A DNA stretch of 64,000 bases from Mogibacterium diversum (GTDB taxonomy: Bacteria > Bacillota > Clostridia > Peptostreptococcales > Anaerovoracaceae), in assembly GCF_002998925.1 (NCBI RefSeq), contig NZ_CP027228.1, positions 1,116,001 through 1,180,000 on the forward strand, written 5' to 3'. The position numbers and the translations under genes were made by a program. Under the pieces are notes generated by a model. It saw nothing but the letters and a program-made list of their open reading frames with translations. It was not told the DNA's origin and did no database searches. Every line of letters begins with the position of its first letter. The first letter of the stretch is position 1. Shown piece by piece: positions 13,442-21,320 of this stretch.

Positions 13442-14125
13442 ATGTATGAAAAATATTTAGAATTATTAGAAGAAAAGAATTGTAGAAATATTGATGTTTC
13501 AAAGGCTACAGGAATACCACCATCAACATTCAGTGATTGGAAAAAAGGAAAATCATCACCAAAACTCGACAAATTAAAGAAAATCGCTGATTATTTTAAT
13601 GTACAAGTTGAATATCTGACAGGAGAATCAGAATATAAAACTAAAGAAGAATGGTTTTCTAGTTTAGATACAGATGAGAATTTGAACAGATTAAAATCTG
13701 AATTGATGTATGAACGATATGGGTTACAACCAATAGATATACATAAGATACCGTTATTAGGTTCAGTAGCGTGTGGAGAACCCATATTCGCATCTGAGGA
13801 TAGAGAACTATATGTTGAAGTTGGAACAGATATAAAGGCAGATTATTGTTTGACTGCTAAAGGTGATTCAATGATCAATGCTAGAATTAACGATGGAGAT
13901 ATAGTATTTATTCAACGTACTGATTCAATCAATAATGGTGAAATAGGTGTAGTATTGATTGATAATGATGTTACATTAAAAAGAATATATTATTACCCAA
14001 ATGATAATAAGCTGATTTTACAGGCTGAAAATAGCAAATATGAACCAATGGTCTATTTAAATAATGAACTAGATAAAATCAGAATCATCGGCAAGGCGAT
14101 AGCTTTCCAAAGTGATATTATGTAG
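13442..14125 (+). CDS. CI/LexA-like phage repressor with S24 peptidase domain
   Basis: Residues 17-60 form an HTH_3 domain (VSKATGIPPSTFSDWKKG). The C-terminal half is a LexA-type self-cleaving peptidase: the Ala-Cys-Gly cleavage region at 110-112 (GSVACGEP), nucleophile S143 in GDSM, and the lysine base K180 in VTLKRIYY. DNA damage and RecA would trigger autocleavage and prophage induction. At 227 residues it is normal for Gram-positive phage CI proteins. It is divergent from the Cro-like gene, and the right copy of the 286-bp inverted repeat starts two bases after its stop codon. Confidence 0.92.
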   Translation: MYEKYLELLEEKNCRNIDVSKATGIPPSTFSDWKKGKSSPKLDKLKKIADYFNVQVEYLTGESEYKTKEEWFSSLDTDENLNRLKSELMYERYGLQPIDIHKIPLLGSVACGEPIFASEDRELYVEVGTDIKADYCLTAKGDSMINARINDGDIVFIQRTDSINNGEIGVVLIDNDVTLKRIYYYPNDNKLILQAENSKYEPMVYLNNELDKIRIIGKAIAFQSDIM

Positions 14126-14126
14126 C

Positions 14127-14412
14127 GGTTCAAGATTGGTTCAAGATTGGTTCAAGATTATTTTTCAATCTTGAACCGCTAGGATTGTTGATATTACTGA
14201 TGTTGAGTGCTTGCGGTTCAAGGTTCAAGATAATTCCCTTATTTCTGAATAATTTTAAAAAAGTTTAATATATTACAAAAATCAAAAATATATAAATATA
14301 GGGAAAAATGTTGAACATCTTGAACCCGAACGCTATAAGCGTTGATATTACTAGTGTTGATACGGTTCAAGATTATTTTACATCTTGAACCGATGTTGAA
14401 CCATCTTGAACC
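14127..14412. repeat. 286-bp inverted repeat, right copy (IR-R)
   Basis: Exact reverse complement of 704-989. It begins immediately after the repressor stop codon with three tandem GGTTCAAGATT units, continues through the AT-rich core and ends in further GGTTCAAGAT-type motifs. The 432-bp gap between repressor and integrase holds only this repeat, a hairpin and a dyad; I see no gene in it. Confidence 0.95.
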
Positions 14413-14420
14413 AACTAAAG

Positions 14421-14455
14421 AAAAAACCGTGCTGAGTTGGTCAACACGGTTTTAG
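14421..14455. terminator. Bidirectional terminator between repeat and integrase
   Basis: AAACCGTG and CACGGTTT form a stem around a 13-base loop. It is followed by TTTT on the plus strand and, better, by TTTTTTCTTT on the minus strand. It would insulate the repressor and inverted repeat from the integrase gene. Confidence 0.6.
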
Positions 14456-14481
14456 GAATAAAAGATTTTCAATCGGTTTTG

Positions 14482-14512
14482 GATGTGATATCCATACATA
14501 TTATATCACATC
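14482..14512. promoter_or_regulatory. Perfect 10-bp dyad upstream of integrase
   Basis: GATGTGATAT and ATATCACATC flank an 11-bp centre (CCATACATATT) about 45 bases before the integrase start. It may be an operator or a recombinase/excisionase arm site; there is no T tract, so it is not a terminator. Confidence 0.6.
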
Positions 14513-14557
14513 TGAATGTTTTGTGTACTCAAATTTTACAAAAGGATGTGAATATTT

Positions 14558-15601
14558 ATGAGATTACCTAATGGATTCGGTTCAGTTTATAAACTGAGTG
14601 GAAAACGTCGCAACCCGTGGTGTGCAAGAAAAACCATAGGATGGAACGATGATTTTGAAAATAAGAAATCGTATCCGATTTATAAATTTGTTGGATATTA
14701 TCCAACTAAAAAAGAAGCGATTGAGGGTTTATCACGGTATAATGAAAACCCGTTGGAAATTCAAGCTTTTACACTTGAAGAACTGTATAATTTATGGTCA
14801 TCTAAACACTTTGAAAAGGTTTCAAAATCCAATATAAATGGTGTCAAGGCATCTTGGAAATTATGCGAATCAATCAAACATATGAATATTAATGATATTA
14901 AATTGATGCACCTACAACATATCGTTGATACATCAAATAAGAACACACCAACATTAAAGAAGTTCAAAATTATGTTCGGTTTAATGTATGATTATGCGGT
15001 CATAAACGAACTAGCAACCAAGGATAAACGGGATATGATAAGGTATCTTGATATTGGAAAATCAAACCCGAACGGATATGATAGAACACCGTTCACAGAT
15101 AGCGAAATAAAAACCCTATGGGATAATTCAAACGATGAGTGTGTAATGATTATATTAATACTATTATATACTGGTGTGAGAATTGGCGAACTTCTCGAAC
15201 TGAGAAAAGAAGATGTTAATCTTGATGAATCATATTTTAATGTGACCAAATCTAAAACCGAATCGGGAATCCGTCAAGTTCCGATTGCTGATGTGATCAA
15301 ACCAATAATAAATCATTGGTTTGGTAAAAATTCCGATTACCTTATATGTAATAGTAAATTAAATAAATTCGAATACTCCAACTACTACCGCATATATTGG
15401 AAATCAATCATGGAACGATTCGGGATGACCCATAAACCACATGATGCACGTCACACCCTTATATCAAGATTAGCCAACAATCAGATTGATGAGCGTATAA
15501 TTAAATCAATTGTTGGTCATGCTGGTAACGGTGTAACTGAATCTGTATATACACATATCACATTACAATCAAAACTAGATGCAATAAATACGTTAAATTA
15601 A
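14558..15601 (+). CDS. Phage tyrosine integrase
   Basis: The 347-residue protein has an N-terminal arm-binding region with GFGSVYKLSGKRRNPWCAR, as in Gram-positive Int proteins of the Tn916/phage type, a SAM-like core-binding domain, and a complete catalytic set: R208 (TGVRIGEL), K233, H295-x2-R298 (HDARHTLISRLA), H321 (GHAGNG) and the nucleophile Y331 (ESVYTH). It would integrate the phage at attB and excise it with an Xis factor. AAAGGATGTG precedes the ATG. As the last phage gene before host genes, it marks the right end of the prophage. Confidence 0.93.
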   Translation: MRLPNGFGSVYKLSGKRRNPWCARKTIGWNDDFENKKSYPIYKFVGYYPTKKEAIEGLSRYNENPLEIQAFTLEELYNLWSSKHFEKVSKSNINGVKASWKLCESIKHMNINDIKLMHLQHIVDTSNKNTPTLKKFKIMFGLMYDYAVINELATKDKRDMIRYLDIGKSNPNGYDRTPFTDSEIKTLWDNSNDECVMIILILLYTGVRIGELLELRKEDVNLDESYFNVTKSKTESGIRQVPIADVIKPIINHWFGKNSDYLICNSKLNKFEYSNYYRIYWKSIMERFGMTHKPHDARHTLISRLANNQIDERIIKSIVGHAGNGVTESVYTHITLQSKLDAINTLN

Positions 15602-15683
15602 GTAACATATTAGTAACAAATTGCGATTTACCCTTGATAAATGCACATTTTAAGTTCTCGAAGCGTTAATCTTACGGAACTTA
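15602..15683. other. Candidate right attachment region of the prophage
   Basis: Directly after the integrase, AGTAACA occurs twice (15601-15607 and 15612-15618), like integrase arm sites. The dyad TAAGTTC-N19-GAACTTA (15651-15683) could frame the crossover core. The next gene is a host LysR regulator, so attR should lie here or just beyond. The left junction is outside the window, so the duplicated core cannot be confirmed. Confidence 0.4.
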
Positions 15684-15722
15684 AAAATCCCCGGATTCTA
15701 TCAGAATCCAGGGATTTTTTAT
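15684..15722. terminator. Bidirectional terminator at the phage-host boundary
   Basis: AAATCCCCGGATTCT pairs with AGAATCCAGGGATTT around a three-base loop, followed by TTTTTTATTT on the plus strand and by an AT-rich tract on the minus strand. It serves the integrase and the convergent LysR gene. Confidence 0.85.
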
Positions 15723-15765
15723 TTATGCTAAGAATTGTCTTATTCTATTCTTTAATTATCCAAAG

Positions 15766-16647
15766 TTATTCAAATAAGGATTCACCATCACTATTACTTT
15801 TGCTTACAAATTTCAATAAATCGCGAAGCGACTGATTTTTGTTTTTTGACATATAGACTAGTAGTAGAATCTCTGTAAATCTCTCACCTAACCCTTCCAT
15901 ATACATGTCTTCAATCGGTGTCATCTCCTCTTTTGGCATGATTGCAAACCCTTGCCCGAGTGCAATTAAAGCAGTCTGATTCGACACCGTATCAACAACA
16001 CGTACATCCGAAAAAGTGCTATTGTATACGCTTTTTAGATTTTCTCTACAGTACTCATGATATTCACTTTCAACTGCTTTGGTGATAAGAGGTAAATTCT
16101 CAATGACTTTTCCGACACTTCCGTATTTAATCACGCTTTCTTGAGAACAGCACAAAACATCATGTGCAGCTCCTATCTCCACCTTCTCTATTCCAATTGT
16201 ATTTTCACTTAGCATTGTAACATCAGGGATAATCATCGCATCTATCGATTCCCTCTCCAGCATGTTAATCAATTGGTCTTTATCCTTAAATTCCACCTCC
16301 AAGGAAATGTCCCTATTCATAGCTTTATACTTTCTTAAAAAATTAATTGGCAGATAGTCACCTGCGATTCCAATTCTAAGAAGTTTATCTGTCTCATTTT
16401 CAATTTGTTTTAATAAGTTCTCATACTGCTCGGTTATCTCCTTTACTCCTACATAAAATTTTTCTCCGGCTTCAGTCAAGCTGACACCCTTATTAGTTCG
16501 ATAGAATAGAGAGCATCCGATTTCATTTTCTAATTTATTAATATACTTGCCTATTGCAGTTTGCGTGATGTTGCAAGCTTCAGCAGCTTTAGAAAAATTC
16601 AACAATTCTGCAACAGCAATAAAGTATTTTAGTTTAATTAAATCCAT
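15766..16647 (-). CDS. LysR-family transcriptional regulator
   Basis: The N-terminal winged HTH is typical: MDLIKLKYFIAVAELLNFSK, then AAEACNITQTAIGKYINKLE and LFYRTNKGVSLTEAGEKFY. Residues 90-290 form the periplasmic-binding-like effector domain. It is divergent from brnQ across a 216-bp gap, so it probably controls the branched-chain amino acid carrier, perhaps sensing an amino or keto acid; that link is positional. AGGA precedes the ATG. At 293 residues the length is normal, so prophage insertion nearby does not seem to have truncated it. Confidence 0.88.
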   Translation of the reverse strand: MDLIKLKYFIAVAELLNFSKAAEACNITQTAIGKYINKLENEIGCSLFYRTNKGVSLTEAGEKFYVGVKEITEQYENLLKQIENETDKLLRIGIAGDYLPINFLRKYKAMNRDISLEVEFKDKDQLINMLERESIDAMIIPDVTMLSENTIGIEKVEIGAAHDVLCCSQESVIKYGSVGKVIENLPLITKAVESEYHEYCRENLKSVYNSTFSDVRVVDTVSNQTALIALGQGFAIMPKEEMTPIEDMYMEGLGERFTEILLLVYMSKNKNQSLRDLLKFVSKSNSDGESLFE

Positions 16648-16863
16648 TTATCTTTTTCCTAAAATTAATCATAATTTGTAATATGCTTGAAATTACAGCG
16701 ATTATAACACACCAACACGGTAGATTAAACCTTGTTATTCCAAAAAGTACTAGGCATATGACTATATTTCGGTACTGGTTCTTAAATGGTTACTATATAG
16801 TAATAACTATCTTTTTTAATTGTAAATAAACACTTTATTATTACTTTTATTATAGGAGGGACA
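16648..16863. promoter_or_regulatory. lysR-brnQ intergenic control region
   Basis: This AT-rich gap holds a perfect 14-bp palindrome TTACTATATAGTAA (16790-16803) close to the likely brnQ promoter. AGGAGGG precedes the brnQ ATG. I see no T-box or other leader RNA. Confidence 0.5.
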
Positions 16864-18177
16864 ATGAAAGATAATTCAAAACCAAAGGCGAAGGGGCCGA
16901 TTATTGTGACCATGGGTCTCGCCCTTTTCGCAACTCAATTTGGCGCTGGTAACCTTATATTTCCGCCATTCCTCGGCCAGCAGACTGGAAGCAATTGGCT
17001 AGTAGGATTTTTAGGATTTTTCATCATGGATGTTGGACTGGCAGCCTTAGCCATTTATTCTGTTGTTGCTAACAGAGAAGGAACGGTAGACGGAGTAACT
17101 AACAAGATTGGAACCATACCTGGCAAGGTATTCGTATCCATCATTCTACTTCTACTCGGACCGATCATCTGTATTCCAAGAACATCCGCTACGACTTATG
17201 AGATGGGTATCAAAGGACTGCTACCAGGCGTTCCGCTATGGGCATTCAGCCTTGTGTTCTTTGCAGTGACTGCTATTCTTGCACTCAATCCTTCTGGTGT
17301 TGTAGATGTTATAGGAAAGTTCCTTACACCGCTTTTACTTCTGGTTATGGTCATTCTAATCATACTCGGAATCGTAAATCCAATCGGTGCACCTATCGGA
17401 ACAAAGGATCTTGTTCCATTCCAGACAGGAATTGTTAACGGTTATCAAACACTCGACGGCATTGGCGGAGTAACGGTAACTATCATTCTCATAGTTGCTG
17501 CAAAGAAATATGGCTTTACTGATAAGAAAGATGTAAAACAGCTAGTAGCTGGTGCAGATATCATTTCGACAGTCCTACTTGGACTAGTATATGGAGGTCT
17601 AACATTCCTCGGTGCATCGACTACAAGCGATAGCCATTTTGCAGGCCTTGCACAGGCACCACTTCTAATCGCTATAACTAACAGACTTCTCGGCGGATGG
17701 GGAGTTATCGCTCTAGCGATTATAATTCTGCTAGCATGTCTAACAACTTCGATTGGACTTTCCTCTGTAATCGGCGACTACTTTGCTGGTTTATCAAACG
17801 GAAAGGTTAGCTACCGCACAGTAATACTAGTTACTATCGGGTTCAGCTTCTTTATGAGCAACCTTGGACTGGATAAGATTATCGCGCTTGCAGCACCGAT
17901 ACTCAGCGCATTTTATCCACCGCTTATCGTTCTGGTAATATTCGCCGTACTTGATAATTGGATTACAAGCAAATACGTTGGCGGTGTAGCTGCTTATGCT
18001 GCATTTGCTACGAGCCTACTTTCAGTTCTAAATGGATTCGGTCTTCCATTCGGTTTCGTAGGTAGCCTTCCATTCACTAAGCTTGCGCTTGGCTGGGTTG
18101 TACCTGCACTGGTTGGTGCTGTGGTCGGATGCATATATTCTGCTACTAGAAAAGATGAACTGAAATTATCTAACTAA
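16864..18177 (+). CDS. brnQ: Branched-chain amino acid:cation symporter (LIVCS family)
   Basis: The 437-residue integral membrane protein has about 12 hydrophobic spans and the LIVCS signatures FATQFGAGNLIFPPFLGQ near residue 22, GPIICIPRTSATTYEMGI near 98, LTTSIGLSSVIGDYF near 295 and FYPPLIVLVIF near 355. Members import leucine, isoleucine and valine with sodium or protons. It is a monocistronic unit, followed by a strong terminator and divergent from the LysR gene, which likely regulates it. Confidence 0.93.
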   Translation: MKDNSKPKAKGPIIVTMGLALFATQFGAGNLIFPPFLGQQTGSNWLVGFLGFFIMDVGLAALAIYSVVANREGTVDGVTNKIGTIPGKVFVSIILLLLGPIICIPRTSATTYEMGIKGLLPGVPLWAFSLVFFAVTAILALNPSGVVDVIGKFLTPLLLLVMVILIILGIVNPIGAPIGTKDLVPFQTGIVNGYQTLDGIGGVTVTIILIVAAKKYGFTDKKDVKQLVAGADIISTVLLGLVYGGLTFLGASTTSDSHFAGLAQAPLLIAITNRLLGGWGVIALAIIILLACLTTSIGLSSVIGDYFAGLSNGKVSYRTVILVTIGFSFFMSNLGLDKIIALAAPILSAFYPPLIVLVIFAVLDNWITSKYVGGVAAYAAFATSLLSVLNGFGLPFGFVGSLPFTKLALGWVVPALVGAVVGCIYSATRKDELKLSN

Positions 18178-18212
18178 CAATTTGCTAGATGTATTGCTAT
18201 GAATAACGACAC

Positions 18213-18252
18213 AAAAATCGAGAGCTCTGATGGTTGAGCTCTCGATTTTTTA
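18213..18252 (+). terminator. Terminator after brnQ
   Basis: AAAAATCGAGAGCTC and GAGCTCTCGATTTTT form a 15-bp stem with an 8-base loop and a terminal T run. Confidence 0.92.
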
Positions 18253-18349
18253 GTTCCAGTTTTAGGAGAAACCAATAAAACAAAAACTATTTATTTATCC
18301 ATTGTTAATCGTTAATGAAATAAATGTCTATATTACATCTAAAGATAAT

Positions 18350-18835
18350 TTAAATGAACACTACCTCATATCTTGGTGCTCCTGATGTAATTATGCCCCT
18401 TATCAGAACTTTTGCCTGCTTATCTGCTTTTTTATAGTCTTTTTTTCTTGGGTTTTTTATGAGTTGTTTTTCTAGATTTTTTTCAAATCGTATGACGTCT
18501 TCTCTTTGATCAAAGTTGAATAGTGCAAATCTTTTTTTTGAAAACTTTATTGTTTTAGGATCTATTTTAACTGATTGTATTTTCGATTTTGGGATAGATA
18601 CATATATTCTCTTTTTTACATTATCTACACGCTTAACCCGTACCTTTGATAGGTTTATTCCTACCCTAACTTCTGCAACATATGAAGCTGAAAAGCTTCC
18701 TTTATTTAAAATAGGCAGTCCTTTATCATCATATGGAGAGTTTCCTCTTGTCTCTATTATTATAGTTGTAAGTTCATCTGATTCTCTAATTATTCTTTTT
18801 ACTTCACCAGCACTTACCCTTGAATAAAATAGCAT
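18350..18835 (-). CDS. DUF4230-family protein, body detached from its membrane anchor
   Basis: The frame encodes the soluble part of a DUF4230 protein: VSAGEVKRIIRESDELTTII, a YVAEVRVGINLSKVRV strand pair, VSIPKSKIQSVKIDPKTIKF and FNFDQREDVIRFEKNLEKQL, all typical of the family. Family members normally begin with a membrane anchor. That anchor is present immediately upstream, but in another frame (18814-18933). The ATG at 18835 has only a weak ribosome binding site and gives a protein without an anchor. A one-base frameshift mutation, programmed shift or sequence error are all possible. The function of DUF4230 proteins is unknown. Confidence 0.6.
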   Translation of the reverse strand: MLFYSRVSAGEVKRIIRESDELTTIIIETRGNSPYDDKGLPILNKGSFSASYVAEVRVGINLSKVRVKRVDNVKKRIYVSIPKSKIQSVKIDPKTIKFSKKRFALFNFDQREDVIRFEKNLEKQLIKNPRKKDYKKADKQAKVLIRGIITSGAPRYEVVFI

Positions 18836-18933
18836 CCTAGATGCAAAAAACCGCCTATAAATCCGACTATAATTAATATTGCAACAACTATAAGTTTATT
18901 CCTGCTTAACGTAATAGTCTTGTCATTTTTCAT
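18814..18933 (-). CDS. 39-aa membrane-anchor frame, likely true N-terminus of the DUF4230 gene
   Basis: GAGGTG precedes ATG at 18933; the product starts MKNDKTITLSRNKLIVVAIL, contains one membrane span (LIVVAILIIVGFIGGFLHLG) and stops at TAA. It overlaps the DUF4230 body by 22 bases in a different frame. The good start signal here and the poor one downstream suggest a single interrupted gene. Confidence 0.6.
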   Translation of the reverse strand: MKNDKTITLSRNKLIVVAILIIVGFIGGFLHLGCYFIQG

Positions 18934-18952
18934 ATAATACACCTCATCATTA

Positions 18953-19051
18953 TTACATACTTGATCCAATCCCTCTAATCACTAGTATAATAAATACAAC
19001 AATCCCTAGTTTTATTAAAACCTTCACGACGCCTTTTTTTAAATCTTCCAT
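18953..19051 (-). CDS. Small single-span membrane protein, 32 aa
   Basis: GAGAGGTG lies before an ATG; the peptide starts MEDLKKGVVKVLIKLGIVVF and continues with IILVIRGIGSSM. It is one membrane helix with a positively charged N-terminal side. It is 19 bases upstream of the DUF4230 anchor start, probably in the same transcript. The function is unknown. Confidence 0.6.
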   Translation of the reverse strand: MEDLKKGVVKVLIKLGIVVFIILVIRGIGSSM

Positions 19052-19075
19052 GTTTATCACCTCTCATTAATCAAA

Positions 19076-19113
19076 ATACAATGGTAAATCATGTTTTAAA
19101 TTTACCATTGTAT
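19076..19113 (-). terminator. Terminator after the DUF6591-like gene
   Basis: TACAATGGTAAAT and ATTTACCATTGTA form a perfect 13-bp stem, with TTTTGATT following on the minus strand. Confidence 0.75.
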
Positions 19114-19148
19114 TAAAATTTGTGCAATATTATTTTGCTTTTGGTTTG

Positions 19149-19991
19149 TTATTCCCCAATAGACGCAAGTTTTTTCTTTACTCTTGTAGTTACTTCAATA
19201 TAGTATTTATAATCTTCTGTCGAAAGTTCATCTTTATCTAGCGCATCAATCTTATTAGCAAAATCCGAGAACTTATCAATGTAATTGGAATAGTCTTCAA
19301 TCATGGCTGTTGTATCGGAACTATTGTTGTATTTCTTCATAAATGCTATATATTCATCTATAAACTTTTCATAGCTATCCATCATATCCTTAAAATTAGA
19401 GCTCGCGTTGGTTGAATTAGAACTGCTAGTACTCGTAGAAGCTTCACTTTGACCTAGTTTCTTTAATTTTATTTCAAGTTCCCCATTGTCTTCATAGTAT
19501 GTGAGACTAAGTTCATTATTGTTTGTATCTCTAGCTTTAAACGAAAAATCATTATCATCATTTTCATCTTCAGAAATATTTGTAAATCCCTTTTCTTTAC
19601 ACTTAGTTCTATACTCATAAGCTTTTTTTGCATTTGTTTCCACTGTTGCATCTAGTTCATCATCATTTGTGTTCACATATGTTATTTTACCATTTGGCTC
19701 TGGAATCAATTTTGATAGTTCGGTATCTGGCCAAGCGTGTGCTTCTTGCTCTTGATTTGCTATGGATATTGCCAATATTGTCGCAAATATCAACACAAAT
19801 ATCATACTAATAACTAATATAACTAATATTTTATTCCCAACACTTTTTTCCCAAAATGCGCCTAGTCCTTTCTTTGTTTTTTTGTTTGCAACATCTTGAA
19901 TATTCCCCAATTTATCAGATTGTTGAATTTCTGAACCCTTAATTTCTTTAATAGTATAATTCTCGTTCTTTCTCTGTTCATTGTTTTCCAT
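19149..19991 (-). CDS. Membrane-anchored DUF6591-like extracytoplasmic protein
   Basis: The chosen ATG (19991, MENNEQRKNENY) follows GGAGGT. Residues 1-55 are charged and cytoplasmic. A membrane span follows near 56-80 (ILVILVISMIFVLIFATILA), then an outside domain with WPDTELSKLIPEPNGKITY, KCKEKGF and ELSLTYYEDNGELEIKLKK, and a serine/threonine linker. The helical C-terminus (FKDMMDSYEKFIDEYIAFM) matches the DUF6591 type as I recall it. The role is unknown. The frame stays open for another ~38 codons upstream to the stop codon of the MerR gene, which is unusual and discussed as a finding. Confidence 0.65.
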   Translation of the reverse strand: MENNEQRKNENYTIKEIKGSEIQQSDKLGNIQDVANKKTKKGLGAFWEKSVGNKILVILVISMIFVLIFATILAISIANQEQEAHAWPDTELSKLIPEPNGKITYVNTNDDELDATVETNAKKAYEYRTKCKEKGFTNISEDENDDNDFSFKARDTNNNELSLTYYEDNGELEIKLKKLGQSEASTSTSSSNSTNASSNFKDMMDSYEKFIDEYIAFMKKYNNSSDTTAMIEDYSNYIDKFSDFANKIDALDKDELSTEDYKYYIEVTTRVKKKLASIGE

Positions 19992-20102
19992 TTGTGACCT
20001 CCAATCATTTATAATGACGCTCCACTCCCTTTGTAGAGCGTCTACAAGAAATACCTTTGAAATAATCGACCAGCCATCCATAACCCAATTTATAAGCCTT
20101 TT

Positions 20103-20450
20103 TTACATACTATCTATAATGCTATTATCACTAATATTCCTTGCAATTTCTGTCTGTTTCTTTAGATTGTCCTTCCTTTTAGCAAGCAAGCTAGCAATAT
20201 TCTCTTTGAAAATAGCCTCTCCATTTTTACTATTAATAATCTCTTTTATTTGCCCGACAGGAACATCAAGATCCCGATATAATTTTATCCTTTTAAGAAC
20301 TTGTATGTCATTCTCGGTGTAGTACCACGCATTATTCTTACCAATAGCAATTTTTGTAGCAACTACCAATTTTTTCTCATCATAATATCGAAGAGCTTTC
20401 CTTGTTAGTCCTGTTTCCATCATTGCATTTTTAATTTTTATCAACGTCAT
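20103..20450 (-). CDS. MerR-family transcriptional regulator
   Basis: A 115-residue protein with the MerR HTH (AMMETGLTRKALRYYDEKKL), wing (NNAWYYTENDIQVLKRIKLY) and the start of the dimerisation helix (FKENIASLLAKRKDNLKKQT). GGGAG precedes the ATG. Directly upstream is a promoter of the classical MerR type, so it is probably autoregulated. There is no cysteine-rich metal loop, so a metal ligand is unlikely; the effector is unknown. The protein is short, and the frame beyond its stop continues open into the next gene, so it may be truncated. Confidence 0.8.
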   Translation of the reverse strand: MTLIKIKNAMMETGLTRKALRYYDEKKLVVATKIAIGKNNAWYYTENDIQVLKRIKLYRDLDVPVGQIKEIINSKNGEAIFKENIASLLAKRKDNLKKQTEIARNISDNSIIDSM

Positions 20451-20474
20451 GCAAAACTCCCTTCTATAATCTGT

Positions 20475-20505
20475 AGGATACTTTTTTGCCCTTAGGGCAA
20501 GTCAA
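20475..20505 (-). promoter_or_regulatory. MerR-type promoter with 19-bp spacer and dyad operator
   Basis: On the minus strand TTGACT and TATCCT are separated by 19 bp, too long for normal RNA polymerase recognition, and the spacer holds the dyad TGCCCTAAGGGCA. This is the classical promoter that MerR proteins activate by distorting DNA. It drives the MerR gene itself. Confidence 0.8.
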
Positions 20506-20711
20506 GGCTTTTGGTTAAGAATGTTTGAGCAATCATTCCTATAACCACACCTGTTTTTATTGCGAGATTTTGCATAACTTTGTTTTGATTAAATTTCTAG
20601 AAATTTTGCACACTAAAAAGCACCACCAGTAATGGCGATGCATCTTAGTCTTCTTATATATAATTAGCTAGTTAATTAAAGGTAATCTATACTTGCTTTA
20701 AATTTACAGCC
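20506..20711. other. Intergenic stretch without a supported gene
   Basis: Between the MerR promoter and thrH there are only short AT-rich sequences. I see no credible open frame, hairpin or RNA gene. Confidence 0.5.
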
Positions 20712-21311
20712 CTATAATGCCTTCTTAATCGCATCTAGCAGATCATCAAACTCATCGTAAGCTGGGAAATGTGGGTAGTCAGCCTTGATGGAGTCTGTGC
20801 TGCGGAACAGGAAACCAGCTTTACTTGCTTCAATCATAGCTAGGTCATTAAAGCTATCTCCTGCTGCGATTGTCTCAAAACCGCATGACTGAAGAGCTCT
20901 AACTGTTGTGAGCTTTGACTTCTCGCAGCGCATCTTGAAGCCTTCTATCATTCCATCTTCGCCAATAATCAGCTCATTGCAGAATAGTGCCGGCCATCCT
21001 AGCTTTGCCATGAGTGGCTGAGCAAACTGCGAAAATGTGTCGCTGAGAATTATAGCCTGAGTAGTTGCACGAAGTTCATCTAAAAATTCCTTTGCTCCTG
21101 GTAGCGGGTCAATTCTAGCGATTACATCCTGAATCTCCTTGAGTCCAAGACCGTGCTCTCTCAAGATATCAAGTCTGTAATTCATTAGCTTGTCGTAATC
21201 TGGCTCTTCTCTAGTAGTCTTCTTTAGCTCTTCTATGCCAGTCTCTTCTGCAAAGGCAATCCAAATCTCAGGTACCAATACGCCTTCCATATCTAAGCAT
21301 ACAATGTTCAT
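20712..21311 (-). CDS. thrH: ThrH-type phosphoserine phosphatase/homoserine phosphotransferase
   Basis: The HAD-family fold is clear: motif I CLDMEGVLVPEIWIAFAEET (the usual DxDG appears as DMEG, as in ThrH), motif II IILSDTF, motif III lysine in RCEKSKLTTV and motif IV AAGDSFNDLAMI. The PEIWIAFAEETGI sequence is specific to ThrH, which removes phosphate from phosphoserine and can move it to homoserine. Length (199 residues) fits. It ends a two-gene unit with the HAD phosphatase nine bases upstream, so both phosphatases are probably co-transcribed. Confidence 0.88.
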   Translation of the reverse strand: MNIVCLDMEGVLVPEIWIAFAEETGIEELKKTTREEPDYDKLMNYRLDILREHGLGLKEIQDVIARIDPLPGAKEFLDELRATTQAIILSDTFSQFAQPLMAKLGWPALFCNELIIGEDGMIEGFKMRCEKSKLTTVRALQSCGFETIAAGDSFNDLAMIEASKAGFLFRSTDSIKADYPHFPAYDEFDDLLDAIKKAL

Positions 21312-21320
21312 CTTAACCCC

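Noticed and set aside
16680..16863. Possible T-box or amino-acid leader before brnQ
   Set aside because: No T-box sequence, specifier loop or terminator-antiterminator pair is visible.
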